The notes: generated by a model from the letters alone, not told the origin. Shown: positions 15,992-24,787, counted from the first letter of the stretch. The stretch: 64,000 nucleotides of DNA from Gemmatimonas sp. (GCF_031426495.1 NZ_JANPLK010000059.1:1-64000), one strand, 5' to 3'. Made by a program: numbers and translations.

Positions 15992-16096
15992 CCGTCGCGT
16001 TGCTCTTAACAGGTCCGGCAAGGTAGCGGCCGGTTCGCTACGCTCACTGGCCGCGTCTTTATTGCAGGGCCCAGCAAGAGAATGCGAGCGTTAGCG
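15986..16096 (+). other. attC-like recombination site A4 (111 bp)
   Basis: R'' GCCTAAC at 15986-15992 contains the stop codon of the antitoxin gene. Left arm CGCGTTGCTCTTAACAGG faces right arm CAGCAAGAGAATGCG, then GAGC and GTTAGC (16090-16095). One extra G stands in the left arm (GTTGCTCTT versus ATTCTCTT). The centre GTTCGCTACGCTCACTGG is shared with the half site at 40203. This is among the best attC candidates in the window. Confidence 0.65.
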
Positions 16097-16189
16097 AGCA
16101 AAACGTGTCCTAGCCGAGCAACCAAAAAATGTTCGCGGCTGTCAATGGGTTGTCCGTCGTCCCCACACCCGTCCTCAGCACATCGGCTC

Positions 16190-17212
16190 ATGCTTGTATT
16201 CTCTTGGTGCAGACTCCGCCAATGGGTCGCATTTCTCATCCTCCTCTTCGCGCCGCTCAACATGGTCGCGGCCCAGCGGCGGCCCGGACCCACCACGCCC
16301 GCTCCCTTAAGAACGCTGGAGGCGGAGCGTGAGTGGTACCTCGCGGCCGATGACAGTAGCGCCTTCCTGCATATTCACGAGGTGGGCGCCGGTGCGCCGG
16401 TCATTGTGCTCCATGGTGGACCCGGTGCCGGGTATCGCTACATGCTGGGGATCGTGCGCGGACTCGAGCGCGACTTCCGCTTCGTGTTCTACGACCAGCG
16501 CGGCGCGGGGCTCTCGGTGGCGGCGCGGCGGAACATCACGATGCCGCTGAATGTGCAGGACCTTGAAACCATTAGGAAGGCGTACGGGCTGGAGCGTCTC
16601 ACGCTCGTCTCCCATTCAGCGGGGACATATCTGGCGATGGAGTACCTTCGTACACATCCCAACCGCGTCGGCAAGCTCGTGCTCGTCGGCGCGACCGATC
16701 CACTCAACGGAAAGAAGGAGTACTACTCCGACGAGGAACTCGCACGATACGCGAAACTCCCGGAACTCGTGGCGCAGTTCAGCTCGCGGCCGGCGGTACA
16801 GGCGGAGATTCGACGCGCACGGTTGGATCGCGATTCACTTACAGCGCATCAGCGGTTCGACCTCTGGCGCCTCCGTCAGTCGGCTGGTTCGCTCTATCGC
16901 ATTGAGCGGTGGCGCGACAACCCGTTCATAATGATCCGCGCTGACGCTGCGCAGGGCGCCCGTGACAGTATGAATTATGTTTACAACTGGGGACCGCTGC
17001 TCGCAGCACACCCGCACGCGGTCACCGTGATCAACGGAAGGTACGACTACCAGGTAGGCGTTGAGGCAAGCCCTGTCTGGCGGCGCGTCGTCGCGCAAGA
17101 CGCGCCTCACGTGAAGCTGTTGGTGCTCGATGAGGCGAGCCACAACGTCTGGCTCGATCAGCCTGTGGAGTTCCGCCGTGCGATGCGTGACGCGCTGACG
17201 CGACCTCGCTAA
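16190..17212 (+). CDS. Secreted alpha/beta hydrolase (prolyl-aminopeptidase-like)
   Basis: 340 residues from ATG 16190. A signal sequence (LRQWVAFLILLFAPLNMVAA, then Q) precedes an alpha/beta hydrolase fold with oxyanion HGGPGAGYRYM, DQRGAGLS and nucleophile elbow LVSHSAGTY. The elbow is S-H-S-A-G, with Ser in place of the first Gly of GxSxG. The catalytic Asp is probably in INGRYDYQVG and His in EASHNVW. HGGPG and DQRGxG are typical of proline-iminopeptidase relatives. The cassette between attC-like A4 and A5 contains only this gene. Confidence 0.8.
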   Translation: MLVFSWCRLRQWVAFLILLFAPLNMVAAQRRPGPTTPAPLRTLEAEREWYLAADDSSAFLHIHEVGAGAPVIVLHGGPGAGYRYMLGIVRGLERDFRFVFYDQRGAGLSVAARRNITMPLNVQDLETIRKAYGLERLTLVSHSAGTYLAMEYLRTHPNRVGKLVLVGATDPLNGKKEYYSDEELARYAKLPELVAQFSSRPAVQAEIRRARLDRDSLTAHQRFDLWRLRQSAGSLYRIERWRDNPFIMIRADAAQGARDSMNYVYNWGPLLAAHPHAVTVINGRYDYQVGVEASPVWRRVVAQDAPHVKLLVLDEASHNVWLDQPVEFRRAMRDALTRPR

Positions 17213-17589
17213 GGTTTCGGAATGTCTCGTGATCGTAGCCTTCGCTGCGTCACAGAATTCGTGAACGAGGCGCTCAAGCCAACGCGGCGGTCTGTGACAT
17301 CGCGGAAAGTTCGCGTCCACGTGGGCGGCTTCGCTCCAGCGTTAGCCAGCGACAGCGCCAATTACTTGGTCATGAAGCGACGAGTACGCGACTCCGGTTC
17401 GCTACTTTGAGGTGAGGCGTTGGGGTTTCGCGGCACTCCTCGTCCCCGCGCTCGCCTAGCCGCAGATCATTGAATCCCGGCGCAAGAACACTACGCGGGT
17501 CCGGATTGCGCCGCAGGCGCGGTGAGGGAGGTGGCTACGTCTATTTCGGGTCCGCGACAGTCTGCATGCACTCGCATTCGTGCGCCCTG
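17213..17589 (+). other. Spacer between hydrolase gene and attC-like site A5
   Basis: This 377-bp stretch holds only short frames without recognisable products (for example 17222-17410). No promoter or repeat is evident. It would be the 3' part of the hydrolase cassette. Confidence 0.3.
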
Positions 17590-17685
17590 GCTAAACCGCG
17601 TTGCTGCTGACATTGCGACCGGCAGGCGGAGAGCAGGAGATCATATTGTGCGGTCGTAATGCAGCAGAACGCGTTTTCGTTAGCG
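17590..17685 (+). other. attC-like recombination site A5 (96 bp)
   Basis: R''-like GCTAAAC at 17590-17596. Left arm CGCGTTGCTGCTG then ATTGCGACCG, right arm CGGTCGTAAT then GCAGCAGAACGCG. R'-like CGTTAGC lies at 17678-17684. The arms pair almost perfectly except one extra G in the left arm, the hallmark extrahelical base of integron attC sites. Confidence 0.65.
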
Positions 17686-17729
17686 AGCGCTTCGACGGAA
17701 CAATATTAGCCCTGATCCGATAGACTCCG

Positions 17730-18107
17730 ATGCACACCGGTCTGCGATCGCCGGACGCTCGTCAGGCAATGAGAGGGATGGATCCAGTGCGGTCTACAAG
17801 CGGCTGGCGTTGCACGCGTCGTGGCGCGACTCGTGTTGCCCCCGAGCTCCTCGTCCTCCTCGGTGCGTGCGGAAGCGAAAGCCTGACGTGCACTCTGCTC
17901 CCGAGCATGACGGGCCTGACCTTCAGCACACGCCTCCTCTTCCCCGGACTCGTGACCCCCTGTCCCACTCTTCGAGTGACTACGGCGTTCAGCACGCGCG
18001 AGACCCCAGCGACCCGAGAGGTGAAGTACACGGACTCCTATCCAAACGGGCCGTCCTGCGGCACGCGCACCACGAGTGCGACCGTGACGGCGGCGATTTC
18101 CGGTTGA
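17730..18107 (+). CDS. Hypothetical lipoprotein-like protein, possibly frameshifted
   Basis: The frame contains VAPELLVLLGACGSESLTC, a lipobox-like segment, then beta-rich Thr/Ser sequence ending SCGTRTTSATVTAAISG. The real start is uncertain (17730, 17769 and 17778 are ATG candidates); none has a strong ribosome site. The sequence resembles small exported proteins with a carboxypeptidase-regulatory-like strand pattern. The end may be frameshifted, because another frame remains open to 18181. It is the only gene between attC-like A5 and A9, a 0.6-kb cassette. Confidence 0.4.
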   Translation: MHTGLRSPDARQAMRGMDPVRSTSGWRCTRRGATRVAPELLVLLGACGSESLTCTLLPSMTGLTFSTRLLFPGLVTPCPTLRVTTAFSTRETPATREVKYTDSYPNGPSCGTRTTSATVTAAISG

Positions 18108-18180
18108 GCGTCTCGGCGACGACAGCCTGGCGCGTCGCCACCGACCGGATCGCGCGGCGCAGTGCCCTGGGTGCTCGCTG

Positions 18181-18311
18181 ACCTTACGTTGCTGCGGGCC
18201 AACGTCGGAATTCCGTGTGGCGAGCGCGGGGCGTTCGCGATAGCGTCAAGGGTCGGTGCGAACGCCCCGCTTGCATCGTTGAGCGTTTGCCGCAGAACGC
18301 GAGCCTTCGGC
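18181..18311 (+). other. attC-like recombination site A9 with strong central hairpin
   Basis: R''-like ACCTTAC (18181-18187), left arm GTTGCTGCGG, right arm CCGCAGAACGC (18290-18300), then GAGC and a degenerate R' (CTTCGGC). The centre holds a perfect 13-bp inverted repeat, GCGGGGCGTTCGC (18226-18238) with GCGAACGCCCCGC (18258-18270). The left arm again has the extra G. The decayed R' may make the site inactive. Confidence 0.55.
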
Positions 18312-18334
18312 CGCACTCCCCACACAGGATCGAC

Positions 18335-19288
18335 ATGACGTTTTCCCGGCTGGTGTGGATCGGTGGCATCGGGCTTGTCTCCAGCTTCGAGTTGTGTGCA
18401 CAAGCGGTAGCACCCATGAATCCCGGAAGGCATCGTGTCGAGATTCTCAGCTCGGCGGATGGCAGCATGCAACCGTCCTACATCACGGTGCCGGAGCCTC
18501 GTTCCGCTCCGGAGCGGGCACCGCTCGTCGTGGTGCTGCACACGTGGAGCTTCGACTTGGACCAGCGGCAACCCGAACTGGAGGCCGAGGCTGCGGCTCG
18601 AGGATGGCTGCTCTTGGCGCCAAACTTTCGGGGTCGAAACGACCATCCCGAGGCGTGCGGGTCGCCGCTCGCACAGCAGGATATCCTCGACGCAGTCGCT
18701 TGGGTTCGCCGTCGCTATCCCGTCGATGACCGGCGGATTTATGTGCTTGGCCTGTCTGGCGGCGGATTCATGACCATGTTGATGGCGGCGCGGCGCCCGG
18801 AGCTGTGGGCCGCCGCCAGCGCGTGGGTTGGTATCAGCGATCTTGGCGATTGGTATTCCGCGCACCGCGAAGACAACTTCGGGCGAATGATCCGCTCGTG
18901 CTTCGGTGGCACACCCGATGGAAATCGCACCATCGCAAATGAGATGGCTGCTCGGTCGCCGCTTCGCTACATCAGCCCACAGTTGAAGGTGCCGCTCGAT
19001 CTGGCAGCTGGGCGATCCGACACGGTCGTCTCGATTCGGCACTCGCTGCGGGCGATGCAGGCCCTTGCTCCTGACGCTGTTCGTGACGACGAGATTGCGC
19101 TGCTCTTGGGTTCAGGACCAGGTCTCACGCGACCGGCACCCAGCGACACCGCGGCCGACCCACTGCTTGGTCGCCGCATCTTCCTGCGCCGGCAGGCGAG
19201 GAGCTCGCGCATCACGATCTTTGACGGCGGTCACGAGTGGATAGCGCGCGCCGCCGTGGCCTGGCTGGCACAACACCAGAAGCCGTAA
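18335..19288 (+). CDS. Secreted S9-type alpha/beta hydrolase/esterase
   Basis: 317 residues from ATG 18335. MTFSRLVWIGGIGLVSSFEL and CAQ form an export signal. The fold shows VVVLHTWSFDLDQ as oxyanion strand, nucleophile elbow GLSGGGFM, Asp in LAAGRSDTVV and His in DGGHEW. This is the prolyl-oligopeptidase/dienelactone-hydrolase-like arrangement with all triad residues present. The substrate is unknown; a peptidase or esterase acting in the periplasm is likely. Confidence 0.75.
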   Translation: MTFSRLVWIGGIGLVSSFELCAQAVAPMNPGRHRVEILSSADGSMQPSYITVPEPRSAPERAPLVVVLHTWSFDLDQRQPELEAEAAARGWLLLAPNFRGRNDHPEACGSPLAQQDILDAVAWVRRRYPVDDRRIYVLGLSGGGFMTMLMAARRPELWAAASAWVGISDLGDWYSAHREDNFGRMIRSCFGGTPDGNRTIANEMAARSPLRYISPQLKVPLDLAAGRSDTVVSIRHSLRAMQALAPDAVRDDEIALLLGSGPGLTRPAPSDTAADPLLGRRIFLRRQARSSRITIFDGGHEWIARAAVAWLAQHQKP

Positions 19289-19399
19289 CGGCGTGCCACG
19301 TGCTACCTCGAACCGCGCAGCTCGATTCGATCTCATTCGGTCGCCTGTAAGACATCATCTTCAGCGCAGTTGGAGGCAAGGCCGCGTGCGTGCGACACC

Positions 19400-20125
19400 G
19401 TGAAGGTCCCCTTCTCTTGGCGATACCTGCTCGCCTTTTTTTGCCTCGGTACGCTGCTTGGTATCGGACACGAGTTCGCGCATCATTTTGCGGGGTTCCT
19501 GATTTGCGGAGAGTGGGGCTACAAGACCTTTAACTCGTTCGTGCTCGCGCCGGGGTGTGAAACGCTCCATCCGCAGACGGCATGGCTTGCCACGCTCGCG
19601 GGGCCTGTACTCTTCAACTACATCCCCATGTGGTACGGCCTGACAAAGGTGCGCGGCTCGGACGCCGGTCAGCAGCTGTTCGGCTTTTCCGTCATCCTCG
19701 CGGCGGTGCCGCTGTTGCGCATCGTGCCCAACTTGTGGTGGGCCAACGATGAGTCCTGGATCGTGACGCAGCTGTTCGGACAATCCACTGCAGCCTTCTG
19801 GCTCATGAATGCGGCGATCTGGCTTGCCACGCTCCCACCGCTGATTGCCGCTTGGCGAGCGGTGAGAAATCGGTGGCGCGTACTCGTGTTCTTCGTATTT
19901 CTCGTGGTAGTCCCCGGTGTGGTGGCCCTGCTCTTCGGGATGGTGCTGGAGCCGCTTATCGTGCACAAGCGCGTGCTCGCTGGTGCGTTTGTTGGCATCC
20001 CGTATCTCGTGTGGCTGGCCGAGGGACTGGCAACGTTTGGGTACTGGAAGCTGAAGCCGGCACTTCGTGCCTCGTTGCTGCGCGGCGATTCAAACCACTT
20101 CAACGCATCGGAGCGTCAGGCATGA
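19400..20125 (+). CDS. M50-like membrane protein
   Basis: About 241 residues from GTG 19400 (TTG 19370 is an alternative). At least six hydrophobic segments are present. The first ends in GIGHEFAHHFAGF, an HExxH zinc-site motif as in site-2-protease-like (M50) proteins. A second motif with Asp/Asn typical of true S2P peptidases is not clear, so catalytic activity is uncertain. The stop overlaps the ATG of the RidA gene (ATGA), so the two are co-translated. A decayed copy of this gene junction occurs at 34125-34230. Confidence 0.6.
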   Translation: MKVPFSWRYLLAFFCLGTLLGIGHEFAHHFAGFLICGEWGYKTFNSFVLAPGCETLHPQTAWLATLAGPVLFNYIPMWYGLTKVRGSDAGQQLFGFSVILAAVPLLRIVPNLWWANDESWIVTQLFGQSTAAFWLMNAAIWLATLPPLIAAWRAVRNRWRVLVFFVFLVVVPGVVALLFGMVLEPLIVHKRVLAGAFVGIPYLVWLAEGLATFGYWKLKPALRASLLRGDSNHFNASERQA

Positions 20126-20496
20126 ATAGACGTGCCATCAATCCTACGAAGACCGGCTGGGCTCACGGCCACGAGGTATCGAATCCGTCGCGCATGCTTT
20201 TCATTAGTGGTCAAGTACCGGCCGCCAGCGACGGTTCCGTTCCCGAAGATTTCAAAGCACAATGCCGGCTAGCGTGGGCCAATGTTGAACGTCAGCTTCT
20301 GGCAGCGGATATGACGTTGAACAACCTTGTCAAGATGACGATCTTCCTGTCCGAGCGACGGTACATCCAAGAGGCGTACGAAGTACGAGCGGAGGTACTT
20401 GGCAAGAATGAAGTACCTCCTGCGATGACAATCATCATCACGGGCATCTACGACGAAGCGTGGATGCTGGAGATTGAAGCAATCGCCGCGTCGTAG
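20122..20496 (+). CDS. RidA/YjgF-family protein with altered active site
   Basis: 124 residues. INPTKTGWAHGHEVSNPSR, LFISGQVPAASDGSVPEDF, NNLVKMTIFL and MLEIEAIAAS are the RidA pattern. RidA enzymes deaminate reactive enamines and imines. The Arg that binds the substrate carboxylate (P-x-R-T/S) is here Met (EVPPAMTIII), so this is probably a RidA-family member with another role. It is translationally coupled to the M50-like gene. Confidence 0.8.
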   Translation: MNRRAINPTKTGWAHGHEVSNPSRMLFISGQVPAASDGSVPEDFKAQCRLAWANVERQLLAADMTLNNLVKMTIFLSERRYIQEAYEVRAEVLGKNEVPPAMTIIITGIYDEAWMLEIEAIAAS

Positions 20497-20660
20497 GCGG
20501 AACACTGAACAACCGTGGAGATGGGTAGCAGAGTCATCGCATTCATGACGATCCATCCCTCCTCGCCTGGGGAGTGCACTGCAATTCCGCCCGAACGCCA
20601 CGTCCCGAATGAACAGGCCCGCCGTTTGTCCGGTGACGAAGCGCAGCCAGCCTAACGGCG

Positions 20661-20878
20661 GTGCCGTCCGTGCACATCGATGTGTGGTTCAATGAAGACG
20701 GCCAGCTGCGTGTTTTTTCGTCGTTTGACCCGCTCGGAGCCGGCGTCCCGACCGCCGTGGCCGTGCAGGGGGATAGCCGGATCCGTCGATAGGTCTACAT
20801 TAACGTCACGTTCTTCACGGACACCGAGACGGCACTGCTTGAATTTTCGAACGCCGAGTTGGAGAGTCAGGATTTCAC
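20661..20878 (+). pseudogene. Remnant of an unknown protein-coding gene
   Basis: The frame from GTG 20661 reads VHIDVWFNEDGQLRVFSSF then DPLGAGVPTAVAVQGDS, stops with TAG at 20790, and the same frame continues VYINVTFFTDTETALLEFS. The two halves look like one protein interrupted by a nonsense codon. The family is not recognised. The rest of the 20497-20889 gap has only GCCTAAC at 20650 as a possible recombination-box relic. Confidence 0.3.
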
Positions 20879-20889
20879 ATGGAGGAGTA

Positions 20890-21306
20890 ATGCTTCAGTC
20901 CCGAACGTTTGTGTGCGCGTCGTTTCTGCTGGCCGCTTCCGTGCCGACATTGCTGTGCGCGCAGGCCACACTGCCCGAGGTGCCGCGACCCACTGTCGAC
21001 AATGCGTTGACGTTGGTCATCCCGTCGTCAGTGCGTCGTTATTCGCTGGTGATATCTCCCCGCGCCTTCGGGATAGGCTCGTTGCGCAGCTGGTTGCAGG
21101 ACTCGTCGCGGACAAATCAGGCGGTACCAACGGTGCTGCGCTTGGATTCGCTCACGCCGTCGGTCCTCGAATGTCCAATGCCAGTCGCCCGGATGGCACC
21201 GGAGCGTGTCCCGCGAATGCCCGGTGCGCAGGTCGATTCCATCAGCGCGGCCCCGAACGTGGCTGCCTGGCGTGGCTGTATGAATCCGCTTGATCGCCGT
21301 CCGTGA
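20890..21306 (+). CDS. Small exported protein, unknown
   Basis: ATG 20890 follows GGAGGAG. MLQSRTFVCASFLLAASVPT and LLCAQ form a signal peptide with cleavage near Q24. The 114-residue mature part has Ser/Pro-rich beta sequence and two Cys (LECPMP, RGCMNP) that may bond. No family is recognised. Confidence 0.55.
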   Translation: MLQSRTFVCASFLLAASVPTLLCAQATLPEVPRPTVDNALTLVIPSSVRRYSLVISPRAFGIGSLRSWLQDSSRTNQAVPTVLRLDSLTPSVLECPMPVARMAPERVPRMPGAQVDSISAAPNVAAWRGCMNPLDRRP

Positions 21307-21488
21307 CGGGCTCACACGACAGCTACCCAGCGGAGAGTGAGCAACGCACGCGTCATCTACCGTTGGCGGCGTGACGATACTCGCGGGATGCTCAACCATG
21401 TAGCGGTCGGCAACGGCCTTTCTGAGATACCTCGGTCAACCAAAGAGCGCGTTGCAGCGCTACTCGTCCACAGATCGGGTGTACGGCA

Positions 21489-22205
21489 GTGAATCTTGCA
21501 GTATTCGACGTCGACGGCACGCTCCTCAGCAATCTGGCCGGGGAAGATGCGTGCTATGAGCACGCGTTACGAGAGGAGCTGAGTCTTGCGACGCTCGACA
21601 CCGATTGGGCGAGCTACCTGCACGTGTCTGACGATGGAATCGCGACCGAGGCGTATTGGCGCGCGTTCGCGCGCTCGCCGACCACGGCCGAACGCCAGGC
21701 CACCATCGAGCGGTTCGTCGCGCTACTGCAGATCGCCAACCAGACGTCCGCCCCGATCGCCCCAATGCGCGGTGCCGTTGAGCTGCTCGACACGCTACGG
21801 GCGCGTGGTTGGGCTGTGGCGTTGGCGACCGGCGCGTGGCGACGCGCGGCTGAGTACAAACTGTCGGCGGCCGGAATGCGCATCGTCGGTCTTCCGCTTG
21901 CGACGTCGGAGGACGGGCCTGCCCGCGTGGCAATCGTGCAACGTGCGATGGAGCGGGCGCAGGCCGTATTTGGGGTTCATGCGTTTGACCGCGTGATCGC
22001 AGTCGGTGACGGCGTGTGGGACGTCGATACTGCGCGCACGTTGCAGCTGTCCTTCGTCGGTGTCGGCGTTGGGCCGTCGGTCGATCGCTTGCGCGCCGAG
22101 GGTGCATCGCACATCATCGCGGACTTCACGGATCTCGAGGGCACGCTTCGAGTGTTTGACGTCGCGACAGTTCCAGGCAGGGTGAACGGAAGTGATGATA
22201 CGTGA
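21489..22205 (+). CDS. HAD-superfamily phosphatase
   Basis: 238 residues from GTG 21489. Motif I is FDVDGTLL, motif II is in ALATGAW, motif III Lys is in AEYKLSAAG, and motif IV is VIAVGDGVWDVDTA. All four HAD motifs are present with a helical cap after motif I (type C1). The likely reaction is hydrolysis of a small phosphorylated metabolite, as in the phosphoglycolate-phosphatase-like group. It stands as a single gene. Confidence 0.8.
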   Translation: MNLAVFDVDGTLLSNLAGEDACYEHALREELSLATLDTDWASYLHVSDDGIATEAYWRAFARSPTTAERQATIERFVALLQIANQTSAPIAPMRGAVELLDTLRARGWAVALATGAWRRAAEYKLSAAGMRIVGLPLATSEDGPARVAIVQRAMERAQAVFGVHAFDRVIAVGDGVWDVDTARTLQLSFVGVGVGPSVDRLRAEGASHIIADFTDLEGTLRVFDVATVPGRVNGSDDT

Positions 22206-22599
22206 CACGCAGTCCGGTGACACTGATGACAGTCATCGTAAGTGACGGCGCGCCGGCGCGCCTTATGCGGCCGGAGCTCGTTGTTGCTGTCAACCACGGC
22301 AGTGATTACCCGCTGATGCGTACGAGCATCTGGCGCCGAGGTTGCTCTGCCGTGCACCGTTCGATGTGCGATCCGCCGCGGGTGTGGCGATCGCAGCACG
22401 TTCGCTGTAGCCTTGAGTGGCGGCGCGCACCCCCCACTCGCGGTGGCGCGAGCGTCTACCGCAGCAGGCAGCATTGCGCCTACACCGGAACCCGCAATGC
22501 TTATTGTCGTTTGGGCTCTTCGCGCTCCGGCAGCACGGATTCTGCAAGCGTTTTCATAGAATTCAGCATGCCTTCCTCTACCCTCCAACTCCCCGACCA
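22206..22599 (+). other. 394-bp gap without a supported gene
   Basis: It contains the self-complementary GGCGCGCCGGCGCGCC near 22245 and weak GTTGCT motifs that resemble left arms of the attC-like sites, but no matching right arm. No reading frame gives a recognisable product. Confidence 0.3.
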
Positions 22600-23166
22600 A
22601 TGCCGCGCTCGCTCGCCTCACTGACGTTCGCTGTGCTGGTGCTCGCCGCGCCCGCCTTTGCTTCCGTGGCCACGGCCGATGCGCAAGCGGCGCCCGTTGT
22701 GGCCGATCTCATGAAAGACGTTGACGGCGTACAGCAAAAGCTGGTCGCGCTGGCGAAGGCGATGCCCGAGGACAAGTATGCCTGGCGTCCGACGACGGCG
22801 CGTTCCGTGGGCGAGGTATTCTTGCATGTCGCATCGGACAACTACTTGATTCCGGCGATGTTTGGCAGCACGCCACCGGCCGCGACGGGCATCAATGCGA
22901 AGGACTTCAAGACCGTCGACGCGTACGAGAAGCGTAAACTCACGCGCGCCCAGATTGCGGCGGAGCTGGAGGCCAGCTTCGTGCACCTCAAGGCCAGCAT
23001 GAAATCCACGACGGCGGCGAAAGCAACGATGTCGATGGATTTCTTCGGACAGAAGATGACACAGCAAACGGCGTGGATTGGCACGACGACACATTTGCAC
23101 GAACACCTCGGTCAGGCCATTGCGTACGCCCGGATGAACGGCGTGACACCGCCGTGGAGTAAGTAG
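22600..23166 (+). CDS. Exported DinB-family protein
   Basis: 188 residues from ATG 22600. MPRSLASLTFAVLVLAAPAF and ASVATADAQA form a signal peptide. The DinB four-helix fold shows SVGEVFLHVASDN with the first metal His, and THLHEHLGQAIAYARMNG at the C-terminus with the second and third His. DinB proteins are metal-binding, some acting as thiol-dependent transferases. The exported version with intact His triad is common in this lineage. Confidence 0.8.
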   Translation: MPRSLASLTFAVLVLAAPAFASVATADAQAAPVVADLMKDVDGVQQKLVALAKAMPEDKYAWRPTTARSVGEVFLHVASDNYLIPAMFGSTPPAATGINAKDFKTVDAYEKRKLTRAQIAAELEASFVHLKASMKSTTAAKATMSMDFFGQKMTQQTAWIGTTTHLHEHLGQAIAYARMNGVTPPWSK

Positions 23167-23179
23167 CGATCTTGCCCTC

Positions 23180-23404
23180 GTGGCGGTCGGCATGTTCCAC
23201 AGCGTCCTCGGCTATCGCCACTTTGGGATTAACATTCTGGACCCTGCGGAAGCCAGCGACTTCTTGCTTGCGCCGTTTCGGGATCCCATGGTGATGATCG
23301 TGACTGTCCTTCCCGCCGTCCTAGCGTGGGCGTGTCTGCGATTCATCGAACGGTATTCGACGCGCGCGCGGGAGAGGCGTCATGCCGAGAGACGGAACGC
23401 TTGA
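23180..23404 (+). CDS. Small membrane protein or N-terminally truncated fragment
   Basis: From GTG 23180 the product is about 74 residues. GMFHSVLGYRHFGINIL and EASDFLLAPFRDP are followed by a transmembrane helix VMIVTVLPAVLAWACLRFIE and a basic tail. It looks like the interior of a larger membrane protein; whether it is complete is unclear. No family is recognised. Confidence 0.35.
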   Translation: MAVGMFHSVLGYRHFGINILDPAEASDFLLAPFRDPMVMIVTVLPAVLAWACLRFIERYSTRARERRHAERRNA

Positions 23405-23596
23405 TGGCGGCACTCCTCTGCTCGTCTTGCTCGGCAGGCGAGGGGTGGTATTCTTCGTGGTATCGGTTGCAACGGCACTCCCCGAGAAGGCCCCTTGTCT
23501 GGGCGCGGCGTTGTAAGGCAAGCGAGTAAGGGCAATCTTTCCGAGAGCGCGACGTTGCGATCCGATCTGCTCCACATCCCCTGACTTAACGACCAC

Positions 23597-23746
23597 GTGG
23601 CAAAGAAGCCGAACTACGAGTTTGAGAAGCGAAAGAAGGAACAGGAACGCCAGCAGAAGAAGACGGCGAAGCTCCAGCAACGCGAGGACGCGGCGCGGCA
23701 GCGCGCTGAGGATCTTGCCAACGGCGTGGTACCGGCCGAGGAGTAG
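23597..23746 (+). CDS. Small Lys/Glu-rich coiled-coil protein (49 aa)
   Basis: GTG 23597 gives VAKKPNYEFEKRKKEQERQQ and KKTAKLQQREDAARQRAED, ending AEE-stop at 23746. Short proteins with the MAKKPNYxFEK-type beginning occur widely in proteobacteria and relatives, without known function. The stop lies inside the beginning of the following lipoprotein gene, so the two are probably coupled. Confidence 0.55.
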   Translation: MAKKPNYEFEKRKKEQERQQKKTAKLQQREDAARQRAEDLANGVVPAEE

Positions 23747-24356
23747 GGGAATCCGCCGTTCTTCCTCTCTGATCCTGTCGGTCGCGCTGTTGGCGTGTAC
23801 CGAGCGGACGCCGGCGCCCGTCGACACGGCGGCGCGCCTGACGCCCGACGCAACACCCGCAGCGCCAGCTTCGGACTCCAGCGCCGTCCTCGCGCTGGAC
23901 GGTGAGGGCCTCCGCGTTTTCCTGCAGCCCTCAGGTTCGGCTCGCCTCATCGCATTCGGCGACGCACGCTCGGCGGTCGTAGCGACGGTAAGCCGTCTGC
24001 GCGGCGGAATGCAGCCAGAGGTCGCCGAGAATCTCGAGTGCCGGGCTACCGTGGCGACGTGGCCCGCCAGCGGTCTGCAACTCTGGTTCACATCAGATGC
24101 TGCGGCGCGTTTCATTGGGTGGTCCCTTGGCGGCCGCGCACCTACCGATTCCTCCGCACCCACGCTTACCACGCCGAGTGGGATCGGGCTCGGCTCGACG
24201 CGCGCGGCGCTGGACAGCGTGTATGTCGCCCGCGTCGCACGATCCTCACTCGGCATCGAGTTCAGTGCCGGCGGCGTCGCGGGCATACTCGCCTCGGCAC
24301 GAGCGGACGCTCCGATCCAGAACCTGTGGGCCGGTCAGGTCTGTCTCGCCCGATAA
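23715..24356 (+). CDS. Lipoprotein, unknown; start codon uncertain
   Basis: The mature protein follows RRSSSLILSVALLACTERTP, a clear lipobox (LLAC). About 190 residues follow, with SAVLALDGEGLRVFLQPSGS, TLTTPSGIGLGSTRAALDSV and a Cys-containing LWAGQVCLAR. There is no ATG or GTG in frame near the signal. TTG 23715 is the best canonical start, but GAGGAG at 23738 is ideally placed for an ATC codon at 23751, giving IRRSSSLILSV. Both are possible. The resemblance is to small exported proteins of unknown role. Confidence 0.55.
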   Translation: MPTAWYRPRSRGIRRSSSLILSVALLACTERTPAPVDTAARLTPDATPAAPASDSSAVLALDGEGLRVFLQPSGSARLIAFGDARSAVVATVSRLRGGMQPEVAENLECRATVATWPASGLQLWFTSDAAARFIGWSLGGRAPTDSSAPTLTTPSGIGLGSTRAALDSVYVARVARSSLGIEFSAGGVAGILASARADAPIQNLWAGQVCLAR

Positions 24357-24385
24357 ACCAGGAGTTGTCGGCTTCCAGGTGACCC

Positions 24386-24431
24386 TTGCACAGAACCGCC
24401 TTCGCTTCTATACTGAACCACATGGTTCAGT
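24386..24431 (+). promoter_or_regulatory. Promoter and palindromic operator of the ArsR operon
   Basis: TTGCAC (24386-24391), 17 bases, TATACT (24409-24414). ACTGAACCACATGGTTCAGT (24412-24431) is a palindrome with 9-bp perfect arms that covers the -10 box, the expected start of transcription and the ATG at 24422. A repressor bound there would block initiation. Transcription would start at or just before the ATG, giving a leaderless mRNA. Confidence 0.75.
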
Positions 24432-24787
24432 ATTCACAAGCGACCTACGACGTCACGTTCGGCGCCCTCTCCGATGCCACCCGGCGCGGCGTGCTGGAGC
24501 AACTCGGGCGGGCCGACGCGTCGATCACGACGCTGGCCGAGCGGTTCGACATGACCCTCACGGGCATGAAGAAGCATGTCGACGTGCTGGAACAGGCAGG
24601 GCTCGTGGCCACCGAGAAGGTCGGACGCGTTCGCGTCTGCCGGCTTGGGCGTCGCGGTCTGCAGGACGAGGCCGAGTGGATCGAACGCTACCGGCAGTTG
24701 TGGAGTGCGCGCTTCGACGCGTTGGACGACGTGGTCGAAACCTTGAAACGACAGGAGAGAGCCGATGGACAAGAGCACCGGAAGTAG
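24422..24787 (+). CDS. ArsR-family winged-helix repressor
   Basis: 121 residues from ATG 24422. SQATYDVTFGALSDATRRGV, LAERFDMTLTGMKKHVDVLE and AGLVATEKVGRVRVCRLG are the winged helix of the ArsR group that pairs with SRPBCC proteins. There are no metal-site Cys of the classical ArsR type. It probably represses its own operon via the palindrome on its start codon. It overlaps the next gene by 23 bases. Confidence 0.85.
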   Translation: MVQYSQATYDVTFGALSDATRRGVLEQLGRADASITTLAERFDMTLTGMKKHVDVLEQAGLVATEKVGRVRVCRLGRRGLQDEAEWIERYRQLWSARFDALDDVVETLKRQERADGQEHRK

